This document shows positions 23,731 to 30,889 of a stretch of 30,889 nt of DNA, in pieces. Source of the stretch: UBA1424 sp041654095 (GTDB lineage: Bacteria; Bacillota_I; Bacilli_A; RFN20; CAG-826). The notes beneath the pieces were generated by a model, which was given only the letters and a program-made list of their open reading frames with translations, made no database searches and was not told the origin of the DNA. Each line of letters begins with the position of its first letter. Positions within the stretch are counted from its first letter, which is position 1. The stretch lies in assembly GCA_041654095.1 (NCBI GenBank), contig JBAZED010000012.1:1-30889 (forward strand). Direction: 5' to 3'. The position numbers and the translations under genes are program-made.

Positions 23731-24240
23731 TTATTTATCTTCGCTATTTTCTACCGGAGTATCGGATTGGGCTCTTTCTTTTTCCGCAAGTTGGTTCGTG
23801 TCGAGCGTCTTGCGAAAAACGACATATCTCTGATATAAGAATTCGAGGACGAAGTTCAAGACCATGTTGATGGCGAGGACTAAATACTCGTTCCAACCAT
23901 TAAGGTCGGCGAGATACCACTCCAACAAAGTTGATGCCGGAGCAAAAACGGCATAAAAGGCAAAGACCAGCAGCATCGCGATGGGAACATTGGCCGCCGA
24001 CTTAAAGGTGAAGCGGCGATTAAAAGTAAAATTCCAGACGACGGATAGGATTAAGGCAATCAAATACGATATCCAATAACCCAGTCCGATATTGGGCAGC
24101 CAGTTGTCGATAGGTCCGCCGCTGACAAAAACAAATTCATTCAGCAATGTGAACGACACAAACTGGATGACGCCCGCGGAGACGGAAAAGAGAAAAAACT
24201 TTACGGCCCGAATCAGATCTTTCTTGCGTTCAGCTGTCAT
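23731..24240 (-). CDS. GtrA-like family membrane protein
   Basis: A 169-residue four-helix membrane protein of the GtrA family, members of which often help move lipid-linked sugars or take part in cell-surface glycosylation. Helices are near residues 14-38, 48-70 (ending in the family motif SVVWNFTFNRRFTFKS), 78-105 and 112-135; a charged C-terminal tail rich in Glu and Asp follows. The ATG at 24240 has AAGGA eight bases upstream and is preferred to an in-frame TTG six bases earlier. It follows the sugar kinase by 20 bases and appears to end the operon. Its role in a catabolic operon is odd; it may have a separate function. No terminator is evident before the convergent channel gene. Confidence 0.88.
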   Translation of the reverse strand: MTAERKKDLIRAVKFFLFSVSAGVIQFVSFTLLNEFVFVSGGPIDNWLPNIGLGYWISYLIALILSVVWNFTFNRRFTFKSAANVPIAMLLVFAFYAVFAPASTLLEWYLADLNGWNEYLVLAINMVLNFVLEFLYQRYVVFRKTLDTNQLAEKERAQSDTPVENSEDK

Positions 24241-24260
24241 AATCAAATTCCTTTCATGCC

Positions 24261-25853
24261 TTAGGCATTGAGTTCAGTGAACAAGTGCTTATTGGCTTTA
24301 TACATCTTCTTAAATACTTCGTAATTCTTGTCGTAAACGGCTTTGTTGTCAAGGTTGGGTTGACAGGTTCCGAGAGCTGGAATATATTTCTTTATTTCGG
24401 CAAAATCCTTGATGACACCGAGGCCGACACCGATGACGGCGGCTGCTCCGACGGCACCGACATTTTGGGGATTGGCGACGACTTCAATAGTGCGTCCCGT
24501 GATATCAGCCAGCATTTGATTCGTGACTTTAGAAAGAGCTCCGCCACCGACGAAACGAATGGTCTTTGATGTCTTGATTTTCTTCTCTTGACACTCGAGC
24601 ATCCACCGCAAATGGAAGCAAATTCCCTCTAAAACGGCCCTGATAAGTTCGGTTTTTCCCGTTTCGAGACGGATATTGAAAAACATGCCCGCTGCGTTGG
24701 GATCTTCAAACGGACAGCGATTGCCGTGGAGCCAAGGCGTGAAGATGACACCTCCGGAACCGGGCTCGGCTTTGCTGATCGTCTCGGTTAAATAATCGTA
24801 GAGGCTGGTATAAAGTTTTTCTTTGTCGCAGGTGATATCTTTCTTCTCGAGGTAGATGCCGATTTCATCAAGAGCCAAATGGTCTTTAACCCATTCGAGG
24901 CTCTTACCGGCCGTTTCCATCTCCGCGAAATAATTGAAAAGCCCCTCTTGCACACCGACGACCGAGGCGATCATCGACTCGATGTCGACGACTTGCTTAT
25001 CGAGAATCGTCGAAACCCAGCCTGATGTTCCCGAATAGATATGGGTCTCGCCGACATTCACACAGCCGGCGCCGACGCCGATCAAAGTCGCGTCGCCACC
25101 CCCGCCGAAAACCGGCACCCCTTCAAGCAGTCCCAGATCAGCCGCAGCTTTCTTGCTCAGCCCTCCGACCAAATCGGTGGCGCTTATAATTTCTGGCAAA
25201 TGATCAATGTTAACACCAAAAGTGCGGCATAGAGATTTACTCCAGCCTTCGTGACCTTTGCGCGTGTCGTACAAAAAGGTTGAGTAGGCTGAATCTTTGG
25301 TCATGATAAATCGACCCGTGCATCGCGCGATTAAATACTCTTTAACGTCAAGCCACTTGTGCGCCTTCTTAAAAAGATCGGGTTCGTTGTTTTCGACCCA
25401 CTTGTATTTCCACATCGGGTCTTTGACACTCAATGAAGCGGCTTTGGTAATCGCGAGACTTTTCAGGAGCTTACAAATGTTCGCACCGTTCAGTTCAAGG
25501 CCACCGCCCATGCCATCTTTCAGCTCTTTTTTGGATCTTTGATCCATGTAGCTCATCGCCCGGCGTAAGGCATCGCCTCGCTCGTCGACGAGGACGAGGC
25601 CTTGCATCTGCGAACAAAACGAGAGTCCGGCGACTTCGTCGGGTTTGATCTCCGTTTTCTTAAATAATTCCTTAGTGGTGACGCACATCGCTTCCCACCA
25701 CTCTTCGACGTCTTGTTCCGCGCCGCCGTTATCGAGGATATATAGTCCGTATCCGCGATGTGAACTGTTCAGCAAGGTGATGGTTTTGTCAATGCTGAAC
25801 AAGCATGTTTTCACGCCCGTCGTGCCGATATCGTAAGCTATGACATATTTCAT
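24261..25853 (-). CDS. FGGY family carbohydrate kinase
   Basis: ATP-dependent sugar or polyol kinase of the FGGY (xylulokinase/gluconokinase-like) family, 530 residues with two actin-like domains. It has the N-terminal phosphate loop YDIGTTGVKTCLFS, the family Asp-Gln region (YMDQRSKKEL), the catalytic-base Asp in GGGGDATLIGVGAG, SGTSGWVS and the adenosine loop VGGGALSKVTNQMLADITG. These identify the family but not the substrate. It stands between a TetR regulator (20-base gap) and gtrA (20-base gap), in an operon with an aldolase and an aminotransferase. It would be expected to phosphorylate the keto sugar made by the aminotransferase or in parallel with it; this order is inference. Confidence 0.92.
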   Translation of the reverse strand: MKYVIAYDIGTTGVKTCLFSIDKTITLLNSSHRGYGLYILDNGGAEQDVEEWWEAMCVTTKELFKKTEIKPDEVAGLSFCSQMQGLVLVDERGDALRRAMSYMDQRSKKELKDGMGGGLELNGANICKLLKSLAITKAASLSVKDPMWKYKWVENNEPDLFKKAHKWLDVKEYLIARCTGRFIMTKDSAYSTFLYDTRKGHEGWSKSLCRTFGVNIDHLPEIISATDLVGGLSKKAAADLGLLEGVPVFGGGGDATLIGVGAGCVNVGETHIYSGTSGWVSTILDKQVVDIESMIASVVGVQEGLFNYFAEMETAGKSLEWVKDHLALDEIGIYLEKKDITCDKEKLYTSLYDYLTETISKAEPGSGGVIFTPWLHGNRCPFEDPNAAGMFFNIRLETGKTELIRAVLEGICFHLRWMLECQEKKIKTSKTIRFVGGGALSKVTNQMLADITGRTIEVVANPQNVGAVGAAAVIGVGLGVIKDFAEIKKYIPALGTCQPNLDNKAVYDKNYEVFKKMYKANKHLFTELNA

Positions 25854-25873
25854 GGGTTGCCTCTTTTCTGGAA

Positions 25874-26527
25874 TTATGATTTATGCACGATTTTTGATCT
25901 TTCGAAAGTAAAGGCCGACTCGATGAACTTCAAAAATTCTTGAACGACTCGTTCATCATCCTCGAGGATATCATCCCCGCAATAGGTCTTATACCGCTCC
26001 ATATAATATTCGCAGCTATATGAAAATTGCATCATCATCAACAGGCTATCAAAGAAGAAAGCGAACATCTGCGGATCGATGTCGCCGCGGATGTCACCAT
26101 CTTCCATCGCTTTAGCGATAAACTCGGCATAGACCTTCGCGGTCACGCCTTCGATGCGCTTCGCGAGTTCGGGCGCAAAGCGCTTATTGCTCCCGACGGT
26201 GATGGAGTTATACATCTTGATGTAATTCGTGTGTTCCCGCGAGTAGAATTGCACGGCTCGGATAATTTTTTCAGCCCGGGCCAGCAGTTTCTCATCGCCG
26301 CTTAAAAAATCGGCGACGACAGCTTCCAAGACGGCCAAGCTCTTATCGAGACACGCCAAAAAGAATATTTCTTTGTCTTTGTAGTACTTGTAAAGGACGC
26401 CGACGCTGATGCCGGCTTTCTTGGCGATGATATTGATGTTCGCCCGGTCTAAACCGTGCTCGGCAAATTCATTGATGCCAGTCTCGAGCATATCATCGAT
26501 TTTTTCTCTGGTCAGTTTTTTGAGCAC
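25874..26527 (-). CDS. TetR/AcrR family transcriptional regulator
   Basis: A 217-residue one-component regulator. The N-terminal helix-turn-helix lies around residues 8-55 (INEFAEHGLDRANINIIAKKAGISVGVLYKYYKDKE), followed by a helical ligand-binding domain with a clear Phe/Met/Tyr-rich pocket region (FFFDSLLMMMQFSYSCEYYMERY). The start is GTG at 26527 with AAGGAG seven bases upstream, five bases after the aldolase stop. It is encoded within the operon it probably controls; a palindrome in the leader of the first gene (29202-29217) is the best candidate operator. The likely inducer is the pathway substrate or an intermediate. It is transcribed with aminotransferase, aldolase and kinase genes, so autoregulation is probable. 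Confidence 0.92.
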   Translation of the reverse strand: MLKKLTREKIDDMLETGINEFAEHGLDRANINIIAKKAGISVGVLYKYYKDKEIFFLACLDKSLAVLEAVVADFLSGDEKLLARAEKIIRAVQFYSREHTNYIKMYNSITVGSNKRFAPELAKRIEGVTAKVYAEFIAKAMEDGDIRGDIDPQMFAFFFDSLLMMMQFSYSCEYYMERYKTYCGDDILEDDERVVQEFLKFIESAFTFERSKIVHKS

Positions 26528-26531
26528 AACC

Positions 26532-27689
26532 TCACTCCTTATTTTTAAGTTTCGAGTATTTCTTTAGATAAACAAATCTCTGAAGCCAACAATCAAGGCG
26601 ACCAAGGGGTTTCCCTTTGCCGGTCAAGGCGACGAGAATTTCGGCGAGGCATTCTTTTTCAAGAATCATCGCCACCGCTTTTGCGTCAGCTTCGTCTTGT
26701 CCGAGGCATAGAGCCCCTCCCTTGGCGAGAAAGACGGCATTGCGCTTGTTTATCATTGCGATGACATCTCCGCTCGCTGCGCTGCGAATGGAGGTCCCGA
26801 TGATCTGCGCGACATCATCGATATAAGGGCGGATGGTCTTGCCGGTTCGGCTGACGGCCAGAACGGAGGAAGTTACATCGCCGATAATGCAATTCGCTTT
26901 GGTCACTTGATAGGCAGATGCATGGAGGGTGGCAACGGGAGAGTTCAGAAGCTCGATAGCGCTGTGAAGATAATTTGTCTCCTCGCTGCCGATCCGAAGC
27001 GAGAAACCGCTGCCTTGACGAACGCTATTTCCTAACGAGATAGCTACATCATCATTATTTATAGCATGCTTAACTAAATACATTTTCTCAACTTGTTCTA
27101 AAGAAGGAGCGCCGATCAGTTCCAAAATTCTCTTTTTGGCGGCTCGTTCGAGGCGATCGGCCCGCTGAAAAGCTTCATCCATCGTTCGGCCAAAGCAGAC
27201 CGCACCGTGCGAGCGGAGGAGGATGACGGTGCTCTCGGGATGCTCTTCAATCGTCCGCGCCGCATTGCGGGCCAACTTCTTGGTCGAAGATATGCCATAT
27301 GGAGCGTCAGGGACAAATGAGCCTAATAGTTCCTGATCTTGGCTATCGACATCAAAACCTTCGCCCAAGACGCTGAGAACCGAGGCGTAGAGTTGGTGCG
27401 TATGAATAACAAAATTAATATCTTTGCGCAAGCGATAGACGGACGCGTGAATGCCCTTTTCGCTGGAAGGCTTGATATTACCCTCATAAGAGCAGTCCGC
27501 GATATTTAATAACACGATATCATCAGGCGTTAAAGTGCCATAGGCTCGCCCTTTGGGTGTGACGGCAAATTGCGCGTCGGAAACACGGGCAGAGATGTTG
27601 CCCCAAGTCCGCGCGACTAAACCTGACGCGACGAGTTTAAGACCGGCTTGGACGACGAGCTCTTGGGCTGTTCGAACCTGATCGGCCAT
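26532..27689 (-). CDS. Class II aldolase/adducin family protein, tandem domains with a degenerate second copy
   Basis: A 385-residue protein, almost twice the length of a fuculose-phosphate aldolase. Domain 1 (about 1-195) is intact: RTWGNISAR (27-35), Glu77 (SSEKGIHASVY), metal ligands His96-x-His98 (IHTHQLYAS) and His161 (LRSHGAVCFG). Domain 2 (about 215-365) is a visible repeat: ATLHASAYQV matches IHTHQLYAS and NAVFLAKGGALCLGQDEA matches TVILLRSHGAVCFGRTMDEA, but the metal histidines are gone (Gly in place of His161). It probably acts as a structural or regulatory partner. Aldol cleavage of a sugar phosphate to DHAP and an aldehyde is likely. It lies six bases after the aminotransferase and is followed by tetR after five bases. 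Confidence 0.88.
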   Translation of the reverse strand: MADQVRTAQELVVQAGLKLVASGLVARTWGNISARVSDAQFAVTPKGRAYGTLTPDDIVLLNIADCSYEGNIKPSSEKGIHASVYRLRKDINFVIHTHQLYASVLSVLGEGFDVDSQDQELLGSFVPDAPYGISSTKKLARNAARTIEEHPESTVILLRSHGAVCFGRTMDEAFQRADRLERAAKKRILELIGAPSLEQVEKMYLVKHAINNDDVAISLGNSVRQGSGFSLRIGSEETNYLHSAIELLNSPVATLHASAYQVTKANCIIGDVTSSVLAVSRTGKTIRPYIDDVAQIIGTSIRSAASGDVIAMINKRNAVFLAKGGALCLGQDEADAKAVAMILEKECLAEILVALTGKGKPLGRLDCWLQRFVYLKKYSKLKNKE

Positions 27690-27695
27690 ATTTAT

Positions 27696-29180
27696 TTACT
27701 CTCCTAATTTCCCGCATTTAGCGAAGACGCGTTCGAAACGCGCCAAGACTTCGTCGATATCGGCTTCGGTGTACGCGGCGCTTGTGTAGAGGCGCGTGCC
27801 GGCCAGCGTGACGATGCCCTCGGCCATATAGGCGGCCCCCATATGCTCCATCTCGCGTTGTCTGATGCTCGTTTCCTTAAGAATACTAGGAATGGTCCAT
27901 AGCTTTTTCCAATTGATGACAAAGTGCATCGTCCCCGCATTATCTAGGTGGACAATTGATCCTTGGTTAAACACGACGAACGGCAAGTCGTATTTCTTCA
28001 CTAATTCCTGTAAGCCTCTAGTCAGTCGGTCGCCCATTTTTCCTGCTACTTCGCAGGCATTTAATCTCTGAATTTCACATAGTGTGTAATAGCCGGCGAC
28101 GCACGAGATCGGCGTGGCCGCTAAAGTGCCGCCGCACAAAGCTTTGGGAAGCTTTTTGCCTGATGAATCCAGTCCCGCGCCTAAATAAGCCATCGCATCT
28201 GCATGTCCGCCGATGCCACCGGCGCCAGGATAACCGCCGGCGACGATCTTGCCGAAAATCGTCAGATCGGGATCGACGCCGAAGAAGCCTTGCGCGCCAC
28301 TTTGACCAATTCTAAAGCCGGTGACGACTTCGTCGAAGATCAACAGAGCACCGTATTTATCGGCTAGTCGCTTTGTTCCGACGATGAACTCTTTCGATAA
28401 CGGCCGCGTTCCGCTCTCCGGACCAACTGGTTCGATGAAGATCGCGGCCGTGCCCCCTCTTAATGTATTAAGACGCAATTTTCTCTCCAAATCCTTGAGG
28501 TCGTTTGGAAAGAACTCTTGAGTGTGTTTAAAGACGAATCCGGGAATGCCTTTCGCCATGATGCCCTTCGTGCCGGGAACGCGCAAGCCATAGGCTAATT
28601 GATCAGACCAGCCGTGATAGGCTCCGCCCATCTTGAGAATGTTTTTATGTTTCGTTTTTAATCTGGCGATTCGGACGGCGACCATGCACGCTTCCGTGCC
28701 TGATCCGAGCATGCGAAACCGTTCGACCGAAGGAACCATCTCGGAAATCTTCTTGGCGAGTTTATATTCGTATTCATGAAATAGACCAGTTGACGGTCCG
28801 CACGTATTTAGAAGTTCAATTACTTTATCGCGAACAACTGGGACATTGCTGCCGATGATGGTCGGTCCCCCGGCTTGCAGCAAGTCGTAATACCAGTTGC
28901 CGTCGATATCATATAATTTATTGCCTTCGGCTTTGGTGATGACGATCGGAAAGGGATAGTTGAAGGCGAGGTTATGCTGAACGCCACCAGGGATGATTTT
29001 TTTGGCTTCAGCGATCATCGCCTTCGATGTTTGACACTTTTTATTGAAGTAGTTTTCGACATAGTCTTCTAGATCTTTCTTCCTGATCGAATAGACAGGT
29101 TTTTTGATTAATTCATCTAATTGTTTGGTAATCAAAGATGCATCTAGATATTCGTCGATGCCAAAACCGTTATAAGCCAT
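27696..29180 (-). CDS. Class III aminotransferase, glutamate-1-semialdehyde aminomutase-like
   Basis: PLP-dependent enzyme of 494 residues, long for the glutamate-1-semialdehyde aminomutase group because of about 50 extra N-terminal residues. Fold motifs are complete: VPSVERFRMLGSGTEA (phosphate loop), GGAYHGWSDQ, FIEPVGPESG, Asp283 (LLIFDEVVTGFR), and the PLP lysine Lys311 in LTIFGKIVAGGYPG. Close relatives act as aminomutases or omega-transaminases on very different substrates, and the heme-pathway genes (hemA, hemB) are absent here, so a heme role is unlikely. AAGGAG lies six bases before the ATG. It is the first gene of the aldolase-tetR-kinase-gtrA operon, behind a candidate promoter at 29232-29258, and may deaminate an amino-sugar or amino-polyol. 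Confidence 0.9.
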   Translation of the reverse strand: MAYNGFGIDEYLDASLITKQLDELIKKPVYSIRKKDLEDYVENYFNKKCQTSKAMIAEAKKIIPGGVQHNLAFNYPFPIVITKAEGNKLYDIDGNWYYDLLQAGGPTIIGSNVPVVRDKVIELLNTCGPSTGLFHEYEYKLAKKISEMVPSVERFRMLGSGTEACMVAVRIARLKTKHKNILKMGGAYHGWSDQLAYGLRVPGTKGIMAKGIPGFVFKHTQEFFPNDLKDLERKLRLNTLRGGTAAIFIEPVGPESGTRPLSKEFIVGTKRLADKYGALLIFDEVVTGFRIGQSGAQGFFGVDPDLTIFGKIVAGGYPGAGGIGGHADAMAYLGAGLDSSGKKLPKALCGGTLAATPISCVAGYYTLCEIQRLNACEVAGKMGDRLTRGLQELVKKYDLPFVVFNQGSIVHLDNAGTMHFVINWKKLWTIPSILKETSIRQREMEHMGAAYMAEGIVTLAGTRLYTSAAYTEADIDEVLARFERVFAKCGKLGE

Positions 29181-29201
29181 GCAGATCTCCTTATATGTCT
29201 C

Positions 29202-29217
29202 GTGAGTAGCGGCTCAC
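29202..29217. promoter_or_regulatory. Palindrome in the leader of the aminotransferase operon, candidate TetR operator
   Basis: GTGAG-TAGCGG-CTCAC lies 22 bases upstream of the aminotransferase ATG and downstream of the candidate promoter, a usual position for a roadblock or repressor operator. The operon itself codes a TetR protein. Arms are only five bases, so the call is tentative. Confidence 0.4.
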
Positions 29218-29231
29218 ACTTACAATTCAAA

Positions 29232-29258
29232 ATTATCACGATGAAAATGAACTGTCAA
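29232..29258 (-). promoter_or_regulatory. Candidate promoter of the aminotransferase operon
   Basis: On the minus strand a perfect TTGACA (29253-29258) is followed after 15 bases by GATAAT (29232-29237). The short spacing suggests a weak or regulated promoter. Confidence 0.5.
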
Positions 29259-29322
29259 AACAAAAATTTGGATATATTAGACTATCTTGATCGGCGATCC
29301 ATAAGCTGTTAAGCTGCTAAGT

Positions 29323-30696
29323 ATGGATATAAAGGCTCTTAATGTTGGGGATGTCTACAGTCGTCCTGTTTTGATATCGGCATTTGGCGGTTCTTTTATG
29401 AGAGGCATGAATGTGTGCAATAAAACTGGCACTCTTGTTTTAATTAGCAAACATACCAGGAATCGCATTTATGGCGATACTTTTAAAAATGACTTGATGA
29501 TATACACTGGTGAGGGTCAAAGGGGCGACCAAACGCTCACTGGCGGAAACAAAAAACTCAATAACTCAACAGCAGAAAACACGCCCGTCCATCTTTTCGT
29601 TGTTTTTAATAATTCCGAATACACTTATTACGGGTTAGTTAAGCTAATAGATAATATCTATTATGAAGACGAGAATGATGTTGATGGGACAACGAGAAAG
29701 GTCATTCGCTTTCCATTAATGAGACTCAACAGAGGAGCTATTCCGATGAGTAAGGAAGAGCAGGAGATGAAAATTGTTGGTGGGAATAGCCTCTTTGTCA
29801 AACCCATATACAATGTCGTCGGGGCGGCAATAATTAAAGAAGGAAAAGTCTTGTGCGCTCAAAGGGGGCACGGTTCTTTAAAAGGGAAGTGGGAATTTCC
29901 GGGTGGAAAAACAGAGGATGGAGAGTCTCTTGCTGAGGCACTAAAACGCGAGATAAAAGAAGAGCTCAATATCGACATCTCAATTGACGAGAAAATCGAT
30001 GAAAATTCTCACGAATACCCCGATTTTAGAATTAATCTCACAGTGTATAAATGCGGTTTATTAAGCGGGAACCCAACAAACACTGAGCACAAGGAATTGC
30101 GCTGGGTCACAGATCGCGAACTAGATACGCTCGACTGGGCTGATGCTGATAGACCTATAGTCGACGCTTTCGTTGAATCGTTGCCAGCGAATATTACGTC
30201 CGAGGCATCATTCAATTACTTTGAAAGCAAACCGGTTGAGCCTGGCGACGTTGATACTCGCAGAGCTCTCCAAGATTATGAGGCCTCACAAAAGAAAAAA
30301 ACCGCAGCTGGCAAGGCGGCCGAATTGGCAGTTATCCGATATGAGAGAGACAAGCTTAACAATATCGGACGTCCGGATCTGGCGGATAAAATAATCCAAA
30401 AGTCGGAAAAGTCAAGTGACGATGGATATGACATTCTATCTTATGAAGTGAAGAATGGAGTCGCACATGAAGTGCATATAGAAGTAAAATCCGCGAAATT
30501 AACTAGCGGATATATCGAATTCTTTATTTCTGCAAATGAATTGAGAAAGTTTAAAAATGATAATGTGTACAAAGTCTACTGCCTATTTAGGAATGGTCGC
30601 GCTTACAAATTACACGAGGTGAATAAAACAAACTTTTTCAGTAATAATTACCTGAGTCCTCTTACATATCGGGTTAGAATACGAATCGCTGAATAG
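29323..30696 (+). CDS. SRA-like / NUDIX / DUF3883 three-domain protein, putative modified-DNA defence enzyme
   Basis: A 457-residue fusion of three parts. Residues about 1-135 match the ScoMcrA-type SRA-like domain that reads modified bases: VGDVYSRPVLISAFGGSFMRG and YTGEGQRGDQTLTGGNKKL are its hallmark motifs. Residues about 162-285 are a MutT/NudG-like NUDIX hydrolase; the NUDIX box (195-217) has all REXXEE residues, with Asn in place of the late Gly (EELNI). After a charged linker, residues about 325-435 resemble DUF3883, with Asp370 and Glu387-Val-Lys389 forming a PD-(D/E)xK-like nuclease site. The gene is single, divergent from the aminotransferase operon, more AT-rich in its codons than its neighbours and lacks a clear Shine-Dalgarno, which points to transfer. 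The domain calls are strong; a role in restriction of modified DNA or phage nucleotides is inference. Confidence 0.85.
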   Translation: MDIKALNVGDVYSRPVLISAFGGSFMRGMNVCNKTGTLVLISKHTRNRIYGDTFKNDLMIYTGEGQRGDQTLTGGNKKLNNSTAENTPVHLFVVFNNSEYTYYGLVKLIDNIYYEDENDVDGTTRKVIRFPLMRLNRGAIPMSKEEQEMKIVGGNSLFVKPIYNVVGAAIIKEGKVLCAQRGHGSLKGKWEFPGGKTEDGESLAEALKREIKEELNIDISIDEKIDENSHEYPDFRINLTVYKCGLLSGNPTNTEHKELRWVTDRELDTLDWADADRPIVDAFVESLPANITSEASFNYFESKPVEPGDVDTRRALQDYEASQKKKTAAGKAAELAVIRYERDKLNNIGRPDLADKIIQKSEKSSDDGYDILSYEVKNGVAHEVHIEVKSAKLTSGYIEFFISANELRKFKNDNVYKVYCLFRNGRAYKLHEVNKTNFFSNNYLSPLTYRVRIRIAE

Positions 30697-30714
30697 AAGT
30701 GCAATGAAGCCCTT

Positions 30715-30889
30715 TTAAATAATGGCGACTGAACCATCTTCTTTGACTTCTAAAGTATCGCCCGTTTTGACTGTGTTCAAAAACTCTTTGCCGAGTTGAT
30801 CGATGGCGATGACTTTGCTGTCTTCCCAAATGCGGGCGAGGACGATGCCGCTCGCGGCAAGGCTGTCGATATGCTCGCTGAAGAGGAAA
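30715..30889 (-). CDS. C-terminal part of a DUF126/aconitase X swivel-like protein (5' end outside window)
   Basis: Fifty-seven codons and a TAA are visible on the minus strand. The end ASGIVLARIW, a short middle part and LNTVKTGDTLEVKEDGSVAII resemble the C-terminus of the swivel domain (DUF126) small subunit of aconitase X-type dehydratases, where an ILAGI-like strand and a GD-x-V-x-V-x-G end are conserved. Other swivelling domains, such as those of PEP-utilising enzymes, look similar, so the family is tentative. Its codon use matches the minus-strand genes of the window, unlike the neighbouring SRA-NUDIX gene. The stop is 18 bases from that gene's stop and the two are convergent. Confidence 0.5.
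   Translation of the reverse strand, partial: FLFSEHIDSLAASGIVLARIWEDSKVIAIDQLGKEFLNTVKTGDTLEVKEDGSVAII

Noticed and set aside
27696..29180. Calling the class III aminotransferase HemL of heme synthesis
   Set aside because: No other heme genes are near, it has a long N-terminal extension, and the operon context is catabolic.

Overview
The window looks like chromosome of an anaerobic, fermentative, low-to-middle GC Bacillota (Bacilli/Erysipelotrichia-like or a related uncultured lineage). That assignment is an inference from strong AGGAGG-type ribosome binding sites, a CcpA cre-like site, a DegV protein, carbamate kinase and an oxygen-independent purine-type molybdenum hydroxylase cluster. 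No rRNA, tRNA, CRISPR array, transposase or prophage gene was found. Nearly all genes lie on the minus strand; only arcC, a DUF4234-like membrane protein, a CASTOR/POLLUX-like channel and an SRA-NUDIX-DUF3883 gene are on the plus strand.

Region 1 (1-12250, minus; probably one long transcript from a promoter near 12345-12373): a molybdenum hydroxylase and purine/hydantoin degradation operon. In transcription order it holds a MocA-like cytidylyltransferase, FAD, 2Fe-2S and Mo subunits of a first hydroxylase, an unrecognised membrane protein, XdhC, a THEP1-like NTPase, a dihydropyrimidinase/hydantoinase, SsnA, a PreA-like flavoprotein, a small 2x[4Fe-4S] ferredoxin without a normal start codon, and the Mo and 2Fe-2S subunits of a second hydroxylase, which runs off the left edge. 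Carbamate kinase (arcC, 12527-13447) is divergent from it. The set (xdh, ssnA, hydA, PreA/YgfK-like, mocA, arcC) matches the known anaerobic purine/uric-acid breakdown clusters: hydroxylation, ring opening, and ATP recovery from carbamoyl phosphate.

Region 2 (13519-18517, minus): an operon gdhA - DUF1015 - serC - serA behind a promoter with a cre-like operator and a leader able to fold so as to hide the gdhA ribosome binding site. GdhA makes the glutamate that SerC uses as amino donor, so nitrogen assimilation and serine synthesis are wired together. A bidirectional terminator separates serA from arcC.

Region 3 (18536-23729): degV (minus), a 394-base intergenic stretch with a perfect palindrome, a duplicated DUF4234-like membrane protein (plus), an NADPH-dependent FMN reductase (minus) and a CASTOR/POLLUX-like channel with two RCK-like domains (plus).

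Region 4 (23731-29258, minus): an operon of a class III aminotransferase, a double-domain class II aldolase whose second domain has lost its metal ligands, a TetR regulator, an FGGY sugar kinase and a GtrA membrane protein. It looks like a self-regulated catabolic pathway for an unidentified amino-sugar or amino-polyol-like substrate.

Region 5 (29323-30889): a single plus-strand gene joining an SRA-like modified-base reader, a MutT/NudG-like NUDIX hydrolase and a DUF3883 nuclease-like domain. It is AT-richer than its neighbours and lacks a clear ribosome binding site. This is the best candidate for an undescribed system, probably a one-gene defence against DNA with modified bases. The window ends in the C-terminal piece of a minus-strand gene.
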